Positions 1 to 7,812 of a stretch of 42,262 nt of DNA are shown here, piece by piece (positions within the stretch are counted from its first letter, which is position 1; each line of letters starts with the position of its first letter). This stretch comes from Synechococcales cyanobacterium CRU_2_2 (GTDB lineage Bacteria; Cyanobacteriota; Cyanobacteriia; PCC-9006; JAAUQQ01): positions 1 through 42,262 of the forward strand of contig JAAUOP010000028.1 of NCBI GenBank assembly GCA_012034805.1, written 5' to 3'. Below the pieces are notes generated by a model. It saw nothing but the letters and a program-made list of their open reading frames with translations, was not told the DNA's origin and did no database searches. Both the position numbers and the translations under genes were made by a program.

Positions 1-504
1 TGGATTGACCGCATCTCCTCCGTAAACGATTTGGGGATCAAAAATTTTTGCGGATTCGGTGAATCGAAGCGCGATCGCCCCTGCATCCGCAGGATCCCCC
101 GCCGCTAGTTCCGTTGCCCCCACGGTGTCCCCCAGCGGAATCTCGCGATAAAAACAGGAGCGATAACCCACATGGCAACTCGCCCCAGCACCTGCCATCC
201 GTACCCTCATCCACAAACAATCCTGGTCATCATCAATCAAGAGTTGGGCCACCTGCTGCACCAGGCCACTCGTTGCGCCCTTGTGCCAAAGCACCCGGCG
301 ACTACGGCTGTAGTAGTGGGCCTCGCCTGTCGCGATGGTTTGGCACAGAGCTTCAGCATTCATATAGCCCTGCATCAAGACTTCGCCGCTCTCGACATCG
401 GTTGTGATCACAGGAATTAAGCCCTGGGCATCAAACTTAGGGGCTAAGACAGCGCTTTCTTCGACCTGTTCGATAGATCGCCGTTGAGCAAATTTGATCT
501 TCAT
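1..504 (-). CDS. hisI: Phosphoribosyl-AMP cyclohydrolase HisI (3' end outside window)
   Basis: HisI opens the adenine ring of phosphoribosyl-AMP in the third step of cytosolic histidine synthesis and needs zinc. The frame starts at the ATG at 504 and runs 168 codons to the window edge without a stop. Visible family motifs are WHKGATSG, the segment IDDDQDC, and the metal-binding [12 protein letters not shown] near residue 130. No phosphoribosyl-ATP pyrophosphatase domain is seen before the edge. The segment after the cysteine motif (ending [15 protein letters not shown]) resembles the short tail of cyanobacterial HisI, so only a few residues are probably missing. A Zur/Fur-like palindrome lies about 35 bases upstream. 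Identification is firm; metal regulation is inferred. Confidence 0.9.
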   Translation of the reverse strand, partial: MKIKFAQRRSIEQVEESAVLAPKFDAQGLIPVITTDVESGEVLMQGYMNAEALCQTIATGEAHYYSRSRRVLWHKGATSGLVQQVAQLLIDDDQDCLWMRVRMAGAGASCHVGYRSCFYREIPLGDTVGATELAAGDPADAGAIALRFTESAKIFDPQIVYGGDAVNP

Positions 505-538
505 GAGCGGCAAGGGTCAATGTTCTCTAAAATAGAAA

Positions 539-553
539 CGATAATCATTATTG
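539..553 (-). promoter_or_regulatory. Zur/Fur-like operator upstream of hisI
   Basis: The minus strand reads CAATAATGATTATCG, a near-perfect 7-1-7 inverted repeat. It agrees with the cyanobacterial Zur consensus as I remember it (TGATAATNATTATCA) at 11 of 14 defined positions. It sits about 35 bases upstream of the hisI ATG, just upstream of a TATTTT hexamer that could be its -10 element, so a bound repressor would block transcription. Zur fits better than Fur because HisI is a zinc enzyme, but Fur or a manganese regulator cannot be excluded. Confidence 0.55.
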
Positions 554-619
554 CAGAGACTGTCGCCGGATCGCATCGCCGATTGGCTTGCCAGGTGGAA
601 GCAGATCGCCGTCAATCCA

Positions 620-625
620 TATAAT
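620..625 (+). promoter_or_regulatory. Possible -10 element of the M23 peptidase gene
   Basis: A perfect TATAAT lies about 70 bases upstream of the annotated ATG of the peptidase gene. No -35 hexamer is found at 16-18 bases; TTGCCA at 588-593 is 26 bases away. This is suggestive only. Confidence 0.35.
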
Positions 626-696
626 GCTCAGGTGCGATCGCCCAAGGGTGACGCCTCAGGCACGGCTATCCAGATCTCTGCTGTTCAGGAACATCC

Positions 697-1632
697 ATGG
701 TCGATATGAGAATGACCGCCACAATGAGAACTAGCGTGACGGTCAAGCTGGCGGTCAAACTGATGGCCAAAAGGACAGCGATCGCCGCAATAGCAGCTAG
801 TTTGGTCGGGGCGATCGCTCCGCCAAGCCGTGCCTATGAGGTTCAGATCGACCCCAGTAGCCCCCAGCTGGGCGATACGATTTCGGTGCTGCTTCGACCC
901 GATCAGGCCACATCCACCCAACCGCCCACGCTGACGGTGGGCGATCGCATCTATCCCAGTTTTGCCATCTCGGGAGACTCTGCTGGCCGCCGCTTCCGGG
1001 CGCTCATCCCCACCAGCCCCCTTGAGAAAGCGGGACAGTTGGCTATACAAGTGAATGGCGAAGAAGAAACACGAAATGTGGCGGTGAGATTGCGCGATCG
1101 CAACTTCCGCACCCAGAGCATTTGGCTACCGCCTGGCGACGATGATTTGGGTACCGATTTTGAATTCGATCGCGTTGATGCCTTCAAAAAGCTCGTCACA
1201 CCCGAGCGCCTCTGGTCTGGCCCTCTGGTGCGTCCCAGTAGCGGCGAAGTCACCACAGAGTATGGCGTACAGCGTTATTACAACGGCAAATTTGCCGACG
1301 ACTACTACCATCGTGGGGTTGATTATGCCGCTGCGACGGGGTCTGCGGTCGTGGCTCCGGCGGCGGGCTATGTGCGCTTGGTGGGCCGCGAAGCTGAAGG
1401 ATTTGAAGTCCATGGCAACACGGTGGGCCTAGATCATGGTCAAGGGGTGCTCAGCATCATGATCCACCTCAGTCGTATTGGTGTGAAGGAAGGAGAGTTC
1501 GTCAAAGCGGGCCAGGTGATTGGTGGGGTTGGGTCAACCGGAGCCTCAACCGGGCCACATTTGCACTGGGGGCTCTATGTACATGGTGTTTCCGTAGACC
1601 CGGTTCCTTGGCGCTCAGCGGCCATCCCGTAG
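697..1632 (+). CDS. M23 family metallopeptidase (LytM-like), exported
   Basis: This is a predicted periplasmic zinc endopeptidase of the LytM/M23 family, which cuts peptide cross-links in peptidoglycan. The zinc and catalytic motifs are intact: H205-x3-D209 in HRGVDYA and H288-L-H290 in GPHLHWG, both in the C-terminal third. An N-terminal hydrophobic stretch ending near PPSRA is a likely signal peptide. The middle (about residues 48-125) looks like a beta-rich domain for wall or substrate contact. The start is uncertain: ATG codons at 697, 706, 712, 724 and 763 are all in frame, and a start at 763 would give the most typical signal peptide. There is no coiled-coil region of the EnvC or NlpD kind. 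Without an inhibitory partner in view, the exact role is open. Confidence 0.88.
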   Translation: MVDMRMTATMRTSVTVKLAVKLMAKRTAIAAIAASLVGAIAPPSRAYEVQIDPSSPQLGDTISVLLRPDQATSTQPPTLTVGDRIYPSFAISGDSAGRRFRALIPTSPLEKAGQLAIQVNGEEETRNVAVRLRDRNFRTQSIWLPPGDDDLGTDFEFDRVDAFKKLVTPERLWSGPLVRPSSGEVTTEYGVQRYYNGKFADDYYHRGVDYAAATGSAVVAPAAGYVRLVGREAEGFEVHGNTVGLDHGQGVLSIMIHLSRIGVKEGEFVKAGQVIGGVGSTGASTGPHLHWGLYVHGVSVDPVPWRSAAIP

Positions 1633-1697
1633 GATGGCCAAAGTCGTCTCAACGCTTCAACCCCACCTCCGGCAGGCAGAGTACGAGAGTTTCAAGG

Positions 1698-3011
1698 CTA
1701 GGCAACTTTGCGAACCTTGGCTAAACCGATGCCTTCGGCGATCGCCTCTTCCAAACTTTCCACTGCCACAATTCCTACTTCGCGCAGCAGACTCCGACCG
1801 ACCTTGGCATCCTTGCCCGCCAACCTCACCACCAAAGGCACAGGCTGACTTCTCCCGCGCAGGTGTACATGCTGGTTGGCTAAATAAAAATAGCTCACAA
1901 TTGTCTCGGCCACCTCTTGGCAGGAGCCTGTCAACCCCGTCCAGTTGATCAAGATGAGCTTAACCGTCTTCAGTCGCGCTAAATTCTCTAGAGCCTGATT
2001 GAGCCGCGCTTGCCTGTCACGCAACTGCAATCGGGCTCTACGCGTCGCTGGCTGTGCCACCGAGTTTTGAGGCTCCTGGACCGAAACAAACGCTGCCGCA
2101 CGTCCCCCCCCTCGTTTGAGCGAGTCCACCGTTGTCATGGCCAGACCCATACTATTGCTCAAAATTCCGATATTGCCCTCCAACTGCACGAGGGGCGACC
2201 CCGTTTCCGGTTTGGAAGAAAATAGCTTCTTGAGCTGGGGTTGTCGCTCTAGGGCAGTCTCTGTGAAGCGAATTCTACCGTCCAGGGCCATTGCTGAACC
2301 ATCGGCAGCTAGGGCGAGGGGGCTAATGGTGAGGGTGCGCATGTCTAGCCACTCGAGCAAAACATGCATTTTTTCGAGAATACTCACCAGGGTTTCCAAA
2401 GACGCGCCTTGGAGGCCTAGTTGCTCGCCTAGGTGCCGAGCTTCAGCCAACGAAAAGGCGTCTTTATTCAGGACTACCTTGCAAGTGTGATGTTCATCTG
2501 CGGGCTGGGCCGCTTTCTGCGCTGGGGCTGAGCGCCATCCTCTCAGGATGAGCTGGCATTGCTCAGGACGGGTATCAATCCGCAGCCCAATATGGCAGTC
2601 GGCTGTATAAAAGGCTTCCGCTAAGAGCGCAGCGGGGTAAGCACCGCGAATCTCGGTGTCGAACAGGCGGTGGGAGGTGGCGATCGCGTCAATTGGGTTC
2701 GTGACTTTAGCCAAACCACCCGCAACGTCTCGTACACCACCGTGCACCTGAGATTTCAACACGATGGGATAGGGCAGGGAGAGCCGCTTCAGGTCTTGAG
2801 GCTTGGCAATGAGCTGGGAGGGCAAAACCGGAATCCCAACATCCCGAAACATTTGCTTCATTTGGTGTTCCAGCAGGTCAGAGCCATCAAACCCAGGGGC
2901 TTCGTTTGCTCCGAGGCCCGGCACAGGTCTTGTTGGCATGCCCAAAGGCTGAGCCGAACCCGGAAGGATTTTATTAGAAGAAGCAACCCTAAAATTTTGT
3001 GATGAAATCAT
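1698..3011 (-). CDS. Degenerate succinyl-CoA synthetase beta-like (SucC-like) protein
   Basis: The protein of 437 residues aligns along its length with SucC, the ATP-grasp subunit that makes succinyl-CoA. Residues 46-66 match the SucC N-terminus (LLEHQMKQMFRDVGIPVLPSQ region), K86 in VLKSQV matches the nucleotide-binding lysine, and the CoA-ligase domain keeps GLAMTTVD and LVVRLAGKDAKVGR. The glycine-rich AGGRGKAGG loop has become HGGVRDVAGG, and the VEINPL motif carrying metal/ATP ligands has become LTISPL. There is an extra N-terminal segment of about 45 residues. No sucD lies next to it. I infer a paralogue that has lost or changed catalysis rather than the housekeeping enzyme. The start at 3011 is one of two options; ATG at 2939 would remove 24 residues. 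Confidence 0.7.
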   Translation of the reverse strand: MISSQNFRVASSNKILPGSAQPLGMPTRPVPGLGANEAPGFDGSDLLEHQMKQMFRDVGIPVLPSQLIAKPQDLKRLSLPYPIVLKSQVHGGVRDVAGGLAKVTNPIDAIATSHRLFDTEIRGAYPAALLAEAFYTADCHIGLRIDTRPEQCQLILRGWRSAPAQKAAQPADEHHTCKVVLNKDAFSLAEARHLGEQLGLQGASLETLVSILEKMHVLLEWLDMRTLTISPLALAADGSAMALDGRIRFTETALERQPQLKKLFSSKPETGSPLVQLEGNIGILSNSMGLAMTTVDSLKRGGGRAAAFVSVQEPQNSVAQPATRRARLQLRDRQARLNQALENLARLKTVKLILINWTGLTGSCQEVAETIVSYFYLANQHVHLRGRSQPVPLVVRLAGKDAKVGRSLLREVGIVAVESLEEAIAEGIGLAKVRKVA

Positions 3012-3561
3012 GATAGATGCACCAAAACATCGATGCGTTGAAACAAGCGTTAGATGAAAATGGCTCTCTCAACCACAGGGAAAAAATAAAAACGAATCCT
3101 CAGAAAATCCTCAAAACTCAGACGGCGATCGCCTCAGCACAAGTGACCAAACAGACAACAAAGTAAATCACAAAACTTAGAAGCTTGCTAACTTGTAACT
3201 CACTAGGGTGTGACTTGACTGTCGATAAGCAATTCACTCGATGATCGCAACCCTAGAAAACACGAATGGAGGAAACACGAACGAGCCACAAATCAATTAC
3301 TAGTTCACGTCCCCACTCCCCATCCTACTTTGAAGAAGCGTTCTCTAAAGTTTCCCCTAATACACATTTTTTAATACACAACCCTTGCTCGATCTATCAT
3401 CGTGAAAGCTTGCTCAGTGCTGTGTCAGGATTATTGTTGGGATTCGAATAGTCTCAACCCACTAGAAGAAACGCGAAACCCTCCCTTCATGGAAGCACAG
3501 GTTTGCTGTTGAGGGCGTCGTGACATTCCCTGAGTTCCATCTTTTTCTGGTTACACTCGAC
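3012..3561. other. Intergenic region, no supported gene
   Basis: This stretch is AT-rich. A 61-codon frame at 3266-3451 has no recognisable features or ribosome site and is judged spurious. An inverted repeat CTAGGGT/ACCCTAG (3203-3209 and 3250-3256) encloses 40 bases. Presumably it holds the promoter of the SucC-like gene and the 3' end of the histidine kinase transcript; I see no clear terminator. Confidence 0.5.
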
Positions 3562-5001
3562 TTATTCGACACAAGGCAGTTGAATCACAAAGGCGCTGCC
3601 AGGTCGATCCTCCTCCCTGGGCCGATCGAACGGCGCAGGATACCAGTCTTCAGCGGGGCTAAAAACATCTAGGGTGCCCCCCATCTGCTCGACCAGACTA
3701 CGGGCGATCGCCAAACCCAAACCACTTCCCGGCTTTTCTCCAGAGGCTTGAACCCCACGATAGTGGCGCTGAAAAAGCTGAGCCTGATCCGCTACGGGAA
3801 CGCCGGGGCCATCGTCGCTAATCGCAACGGTCAACCATTGCGGCAGTGACTGGGCCAGTGTAATTGCCACCGTTCCGTTGGGGTGGCCATACTTTAGCCC
3901 GTTGTCGAGTAAATTACTCAGCACTTCGCGCAGCGCAGCGACATTCCCTCGTGCTTCAGGTGCGCTGGCCAACGCACTTCGAGCCTCAGCGGTAGAAGAG
4001 GGCCAGATCATCGGCTGTGAGAACAGGGGCGGAGTGGCCCGTAGCTGGATCTGCTGACCCTTTTCTTGGGCGATCGCCTCGAAGGAATCCAGGAGTGGAG
4101 CCAAAATCTCGACCACATTGCACGATTCCAGCTCCAGCGGAGCTCCTGTCAGAGGACTCGCGGCGAGCAACACAGCACCCTGGGGCTCTGGCTCCCAGTC
4201 CCCTTCAATAATGTCTTCTTCCGTTGGGTTGGCAGCGATGCTTCCGGGGAGTAGACCATAGTTATCGACGGTGAGATTGATCTGCTTGAGCAGGTCTTGC
4301 AGGCGATCGCTCTCCCGGACAATGCCCTTCGCCACCCGCTGATTTGGATCCTCTGGCCCCAGTCGTCGCACCAAAAGTTTGCCAAAGGTTCGCAGCGCTG
4401 TCAGTGGATTGCGAAACTGATGGATCAAGTTATCCAGAGTGTCCTGCTGTCGCTCTTGGAGCAATTCCTGTTGCTGAAACCGTCGCTGGAGCCACTGCAA
4501 ACGATGCTCCATCACACAAGCGGCAGACAGAGTATAGGCCACTCGCTCGAGCTGACCATAATCCGCCTCTCGCCATTGCTGCCCCTGGCGAGCCATGACC
4601 AACAACCCCACCGGATGGTTGTCGTGGTAAAACGGCTGCACGGCCTGGTGAAACTCAGGCTTCGGAAGACCAGCACGACCCTGGACAGGCTTGACCGCAG
4701 CAGGCGTTAAGGTTGCAGGCTCAACTTGTTTGGCCTTTTCCCTTGCTGCATCCAAAACAAAATCCGTCCCGCTCCCCCCAGAGGGAGTTGTTACAGGGAA
4801 CTGAAATGGCATACCCCGCAGAACATCTGCTGCATTCTCGGGATAGGCGGCGATCGGAACCAAATTGGTCGTACTCCCCCCCAGCCATTCCTCCGTCAAG
4901 TAGACAATGGTTAGGCTCGCGCCAACACCCTGAACCAGAAGGCTAACCTGCCCCTGGCAAAGCGCCAAAAATTCTGAACTGACCAAAGCCGTCGTACTCA
5001 T
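3562..5001 (-). CDS. GAF-domain sensor histidine kinase, Hik2/CSK-like
   Basis: This is a soluble two-component sensor kinase of 479 residues with no membrane segments. Residues 1-165 look like a GAF sensory domain. A DHp helix follows with the H-box HQFRNPLTALRTFGKLL; the phospho-acceptor is H194. The ATPase domain has an N-box (LSNLLDNGLKYG), a G1 box (DDGPGVP) and a G2 box (GSGLGLAIA). A linker of about 100 residues between DHp and ATPase domains is longer than usual and rich in Pro, Ala and Glu. The H-box wording recalls cyanobacterial Hik2 and the chloroplast sensor kinase CSK, which report plastoquinone redox state or salt; that link is from memory. No response regulator is adjacent, so the partner is unknown. 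Confidence 0.85.
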   Translation of the reverse strand: MSTTALVSSEFLALCQGQVSLLVQGVGASLTIVYLTEEWLGGSTTNLVPIAAYPENAADVLRGMPFQFPVTTPSGGSGTDFVLDAAREKAKQVEPATLTPAAVKPVQGRAGLPKPEFHQAVQPFYHDNHPVGLLVMARQGQQWREADYGQLERVAYTLSAACVMEHRLQWLQRRFQQQELLQERQQDTLDNLIHQFRNPLTALRTFGKLLVRRLGPEDPNQRVAKGIVRESDRLQDLLKQINLTVDNYGLLPGSIAANPTEEDIIEGDWEPEPQGAVLLAASPLTGAPLELESCNVVEILAPLLDSFEAIAQEKGQQIQLRATPPLFSQPMIWPSSTAEARSALASAPEARGNVAALREVLSNLLDNGLKYGHPNGTVAITLAQSLPQWLTVAISDDGPGVPVADQAQLFQRHYRGVQASGEKPGSGLGLAIARSLVEQMGGTLDVFSPAEDWYPAPFDRPREEDRPGSAFVIQLPCVE

Positions 5002-5137
5002 CCAGGCACCGGCTCCAGGCTCGTTGAAAGTCTGTTCTTCGTCACAAAAAACCTGAGCGAGTTTAGATATCTCCCTCAGTATCTCATTTTTTAGCCCGAG
5101 TTTTAACCGGTCAGCCCCTCGCCGTGAATCCGGACAG

Positions 5138-5166
5138 TTGAAATCTTTTTAAAGAAGCAGTATAGT
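5138..5166 (+). promoter_or_regulatory. Sigma-70-type promoter of the DUF3155 gene
   Basis: TTGAAA (5138-5143) and TATAGT (5161-5166) are separated by exactly 17 bases, close to the group 1 sigma consensus. The predicted start of transcription near 5173 leaves a leader of about 55 bases before the TTG start codon. Confidence 0.6.
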
Positions 5167-5227
5167 CGAATACGGTTTGGTAGCTGCACCGACTGGATGC
5201 AGATTCACAATTAGGAGGTAGGAGAGG

Positions 5228-5548
5228 TTGGCTAGAAGACGCAAGAGAAAGAGCCGCCGTCGTCTAGAAGGACGGAAGATCCTAGAGCATGTGCCACAGT
5301 ACAGCATCGATTGTGGCGAAGACAAGCCCGTTACTGCTGCCAGGAAGTATATCCACGCCGAGGGGATTTCCCCGCCTGCGCTGCTGCTGGTCAAGCGGAA
5401 CGAACACACCACCGATCGATACTTCTGGGCTGAGAAAGGTCTTTTCGGAGCCCAATATGTCGAAGAAAATCACTTTTTATTCCCCAGCTTGAGGTTGGCT
5501 GAGGAAGAAGAAGAGGAAGCCATGGCTGCGGCGGGGGCAATGGCCTAA
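5228..5548 (+). CDS. DUF3155 domain protein
   Basis: This small protein of 106 residues begins with a very basic stretch (MARRRKRKSRRRLEGRK) and ends with an acidic run of glutamates, a pattern of the cyanobacterial DUF3155 family. Its function is not known; the basic N-terminus could bind nucleic acid (inference). Translation starts at TTG at 5228, supported by AGGAGG about ten bases upstream and by absence of a better in-frame ATG. It has its own promoter and a strong hairpin downstream, so it is probably a single-gene transcript. Confidence 0.82.
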   Translation: MARRRKRKSRRRLEGRKILEHVPQYSIDCGEDKPVTAARKYIHAEGISPPALLLVKRNEHTTDRYFWAEKGLFGAQYVEENHFLFPSLRLAEEEEEEAMAAAGAMA

Positions 5549-5592
5549 AGACGCTTAGCACTTCGTGGCCAGTGATGATTAAGCCGCTCGTT

Positions 5593-5625
5593 GAAGCGGT
5601 TCAGAAGCGGCTTCTGAACCGCTTC
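5593..5625. terminator. Perfect 15-bp hairpin after the DUF3155 gene
   Basis: GAAGCGGTTCAGAAG is followed by CGG and then its exact reverse complement. There is no long T-tract on either strand, so it may act as an mRNA 3' stabiliser or a dispersed palindrome rather than a classical terminator. It lies between two converging genes. Confidence 0.55.
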
Positions 5626-5674
5626 TTGCATGAGCATTCGTGTACAGGATATAAAATAGATATCTAAACTTTAC

Positions 5675-6340
5675 TCAAGACTCACCGCTTGCATACTCAT
5701 GCCTGAGTTGCTTAAGATCGGCTTCCCGTAGGATCGATTGCATAAATTCGCGAGCGACAGCCAAGGCCCTTGGCGATATTTCGTGACCCATTTCAAAGCT
5801 TTGAAACTGCAAGTTTGCCCCTAAAGAAATTAGTGCTGACTGAGTGTCGAGAGCGGCTTCAAAGGGAACAACCCCATCCTGCTGACCATGTAAAACCAAG
5901 ACTGGAGCGGAGGTGACGGCTTCTGGCGGTATAGCTTTGAGATGCGGATGTAAATAGCCGCTAAAGACAACAAGTCCAGCTAGCGATCGCCCCAGTCCCA
6001 CCTCCAGCGTCATAGCGCCACCCTGGGAAAAACCTGCCAAAATGACCCGCTCTGGCGGCACCCCAGACGATGCAATGCAATCATCCAACCAATCGTTGAG
6101 CTGCATTCGTCCAGCCTCCAAACCAGCCCAGGTTGGGCTTTCCAGGTCGTACCACATGCGGCCCTCCGTGGTGTAGGGATGAGCCATGGGGCCATTGGGG
6201 CAGGCAAATGCGATGCCCGACAAATCTAATGCGGGACTTAAATCGACAACATCTTGGGCATTCGCGCCCCAACCGTGCAGCAAAACAACCAAGCCCCGAG
6301 ACGGGGAAGCAGCAGGAACCTCGAGGGCAGAAAGAGACAT
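5675..6340 (-). CDS. Alpha/beta hydrolase, phospholipase/carboxylesterase family
   Basis: This cytosolic serine hydrolase of 221 residues resembles the acyl-protein thioesterase/carboxylesterase group. The oxyanion region LLHGWGAN lies at residues 20-27, the nucleophile is S105 in GFSQGG, the acid is D155 in HGQQDGVVP, and the histidine is H186 in GHEI, so the triad is complete. The size matches the family. Substrates in the family range from acyl esters to thioesters and cannot be told here. It lies 24 bases downstream of the WecG/TagA gene on the same strand, so the two may be co-transcribed. Confidence 0.87.
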   Translation of the reverse strand: MSLSALEVPAASPSRGLVVLLHGWGANAQDVVDLSPALDLSGIAFACPNGPMAHPYTTEGRMWYDLESPTWAGLEAGRMQLNDWLDDCIASSGVPPERVILAGFSQGGAMTLEVGLGRSLAGLVVFSGYLHPHLKAIPPEAVTSAPVLVLHGQQDGVVPFEAALDTQSALISLGANLQFQSFEMGHEISPRALAVAREFMQSILREADLKQLRHEYASGES

Positions 6341-6364
6341 AGTGGGTTGACGCGGACCTCGCGG

Positions 6365-7143
6365 CTAACGCTGGGCAGAGTAGGCGGAGTCCTTGGTAAA
6401 AGGATCGCGATATAAGCCTAACCGCTGCACGGCAATTAACCAAACAAAGGGAAGCGCATCCATGAAATAGCGCTTCCAGAGACGCCGAGGTTCCATGCAA
6501 ATGCGGTAGAGCCACTCTAGGCCAGCGTTACTCACCCAAGTCGGCGATCGCTGCACCTGTCCGGCTTCAAAATCGATCGCAGCCCCGATCGCCAAAAAAC
6601 CTTAACCCCAGGAAGCAGTGGTCGAAAGCGATAAATCCATTTCTCCTGCTTGGGCGCACCCAGTCCCACAGCCAGCACCGTGGCCTCTGATGCCCGAATT
6701 CGTTCAATAATTCGACGGCACTCTGCCTCATCTTGCTCAAAGCCAAAGGGCGGGGAGTAGGTATCGACCACCATTTCTCGATTGACCTTGCGGTTGATGT
6801 TTTGGCGAGCGCGCTCTCCGACACCTTCGGGGGCACCCAGTAAAAAGATCGTCGTGCTTTCGTCCTGGGCATAGTGCTGGTAAAAGGCGGGAAATAAATC
6901 GGAGCCAGAAATCTTTTCTCGGATTGGATTTCCTAAGAATCGAGAGACATAACAAAGAATTTGACTGTCGCAGACGCGATAGTCAGCCTGTTGATACACC
7001 TCGTAGAATTCAGAATCTCGCTGCAGCCGAATCAGATGGTACACGTTGGGAGTGTAGACAATTCCGCCATCCTTGAGCCGATGGAGTAACTCCAAGGAGG
7101 AGCAATTGTCGATCGAAACATTGAGAATGTCGAGCCGTTCCAT
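6365..7143 (-). CDS. WecG/TagA/CpsF family glycosyltransferase (frameshifted)
   Basis: This family transfers N-acetylmannosamine or a similar sugar to a lipid-linked sugar on the inner membrane face during surface polysaccharide synthesis. The first 183 codons carry TPNVYHLIRLQ, GSDLFPAF and the signature GLGAPKQEKWI. The frame is then lost at a run of six A (plus strand 6594-6599). With seven, the protein continues as VFLAIGAAIDF and on to WVSNAGLEWLYRI, ending at 6365, a normal length near 258 residues. The downstream part in the second frame is fully conserved, so the change is recent, a consensus error, or rescued by slippage. The acceptor and donor sugars are unknown. Confidence 0.82.
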
Positions 7144-7812
7144 ATCTGTCAGTACGGGAAAGAACAGGGTAGATGTCTTTTCGCTGACAATTCAGGCCAA
7201 TGAGGGTTTGTACTCATTGGGGTTAGATCCATGGGGATTGGATCTATGAGCCTAGAGGACTAACACTAGCATTGAGCGGAAACCTTAAATAAAGAAACTT
7301 TAAAGCTACATGCGGCCTAGCCCTGTAAATATACGGTGATTCTTTCACTGATTTCCAGAGTGCTTAGAGATTTTATTTCAAACTTAATGCTTATTTAGCT
7401 AAATAATAAAATTCAAAGTTTTTCCCGGATAGAAACTGAAGGTTTTCCGGGACTAGACAAAAATCTTAGAATAATCGCCTTGTTCTGCCCCAAACACTCA
7501 TAGAAATAGACTTTTCACCTGCCAAAATGGCATTTTTATTCAGTAGTTTGTCTCTACTCTTGTCGAGCAGAGATGCGAGCAAAGAAAGTGAATGAAAAAT
7601 TTAGGCTAAGATTTGACAATGAGAGGCTTGCCAATCACTAGAGAATGCGTGAATTTACAGAGCTAGTTTTAAAAGGAATGATGAAGTACAGTATCGGGCT
7701 GGAGCGATCGCCCAAAAAACGGGCTAGCTCGTGGCTAACCCGTCCTTAAGATTTTAACCCGGCTCGAAATTGAACCCAGTGGTCGAACTAAATGAGAACC
7801 TCAGCCCCCGAA
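7144..7812. other. Intergenic region between clpC and the glycosyltransferase
   Basis: These 670 bases are low in GC and have no credible ORF. They contain the clpC terminator at their upper end and, near 7198-7255, short inverted repeats (AATGAG/CTCATT and AGATCC/GGATCT). The glycosyltransferase promoter is presumably here; no clear hexamers were chosen. Confidence 0.5.
7714..7743 (-). terminator. Rho-independent terminator of clpC
   Basis: On the minus strand ACGGGTTAGC, loop CACGA and GCTAGCCCGT form a 10-bp stem with one G-U pair, followed directly by six T (plus strand 7714-7719). It lies about 70 bases beyond the clpC stop codon. Confidence 0.85.

Noticed and set aside
560..696. c-di-AMP (ydaO) riboswitch before the M23 peptidase gene
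   Set aside because: Such riboswitches often precede wall hydrolases, but the conserved cores are not visible in the 140 bases available.
3266..3451. 61-codon plus-strand ORF
   Set aside because: No ribosome site, no recognisable composition, and lies in AT-rich intergenic DNA.
5593..5625. Classical rho-independent terminator
   Set aside because: The stem is perfect but lacks a T-tract, so it is reported only as a hairpin of uncertain function.
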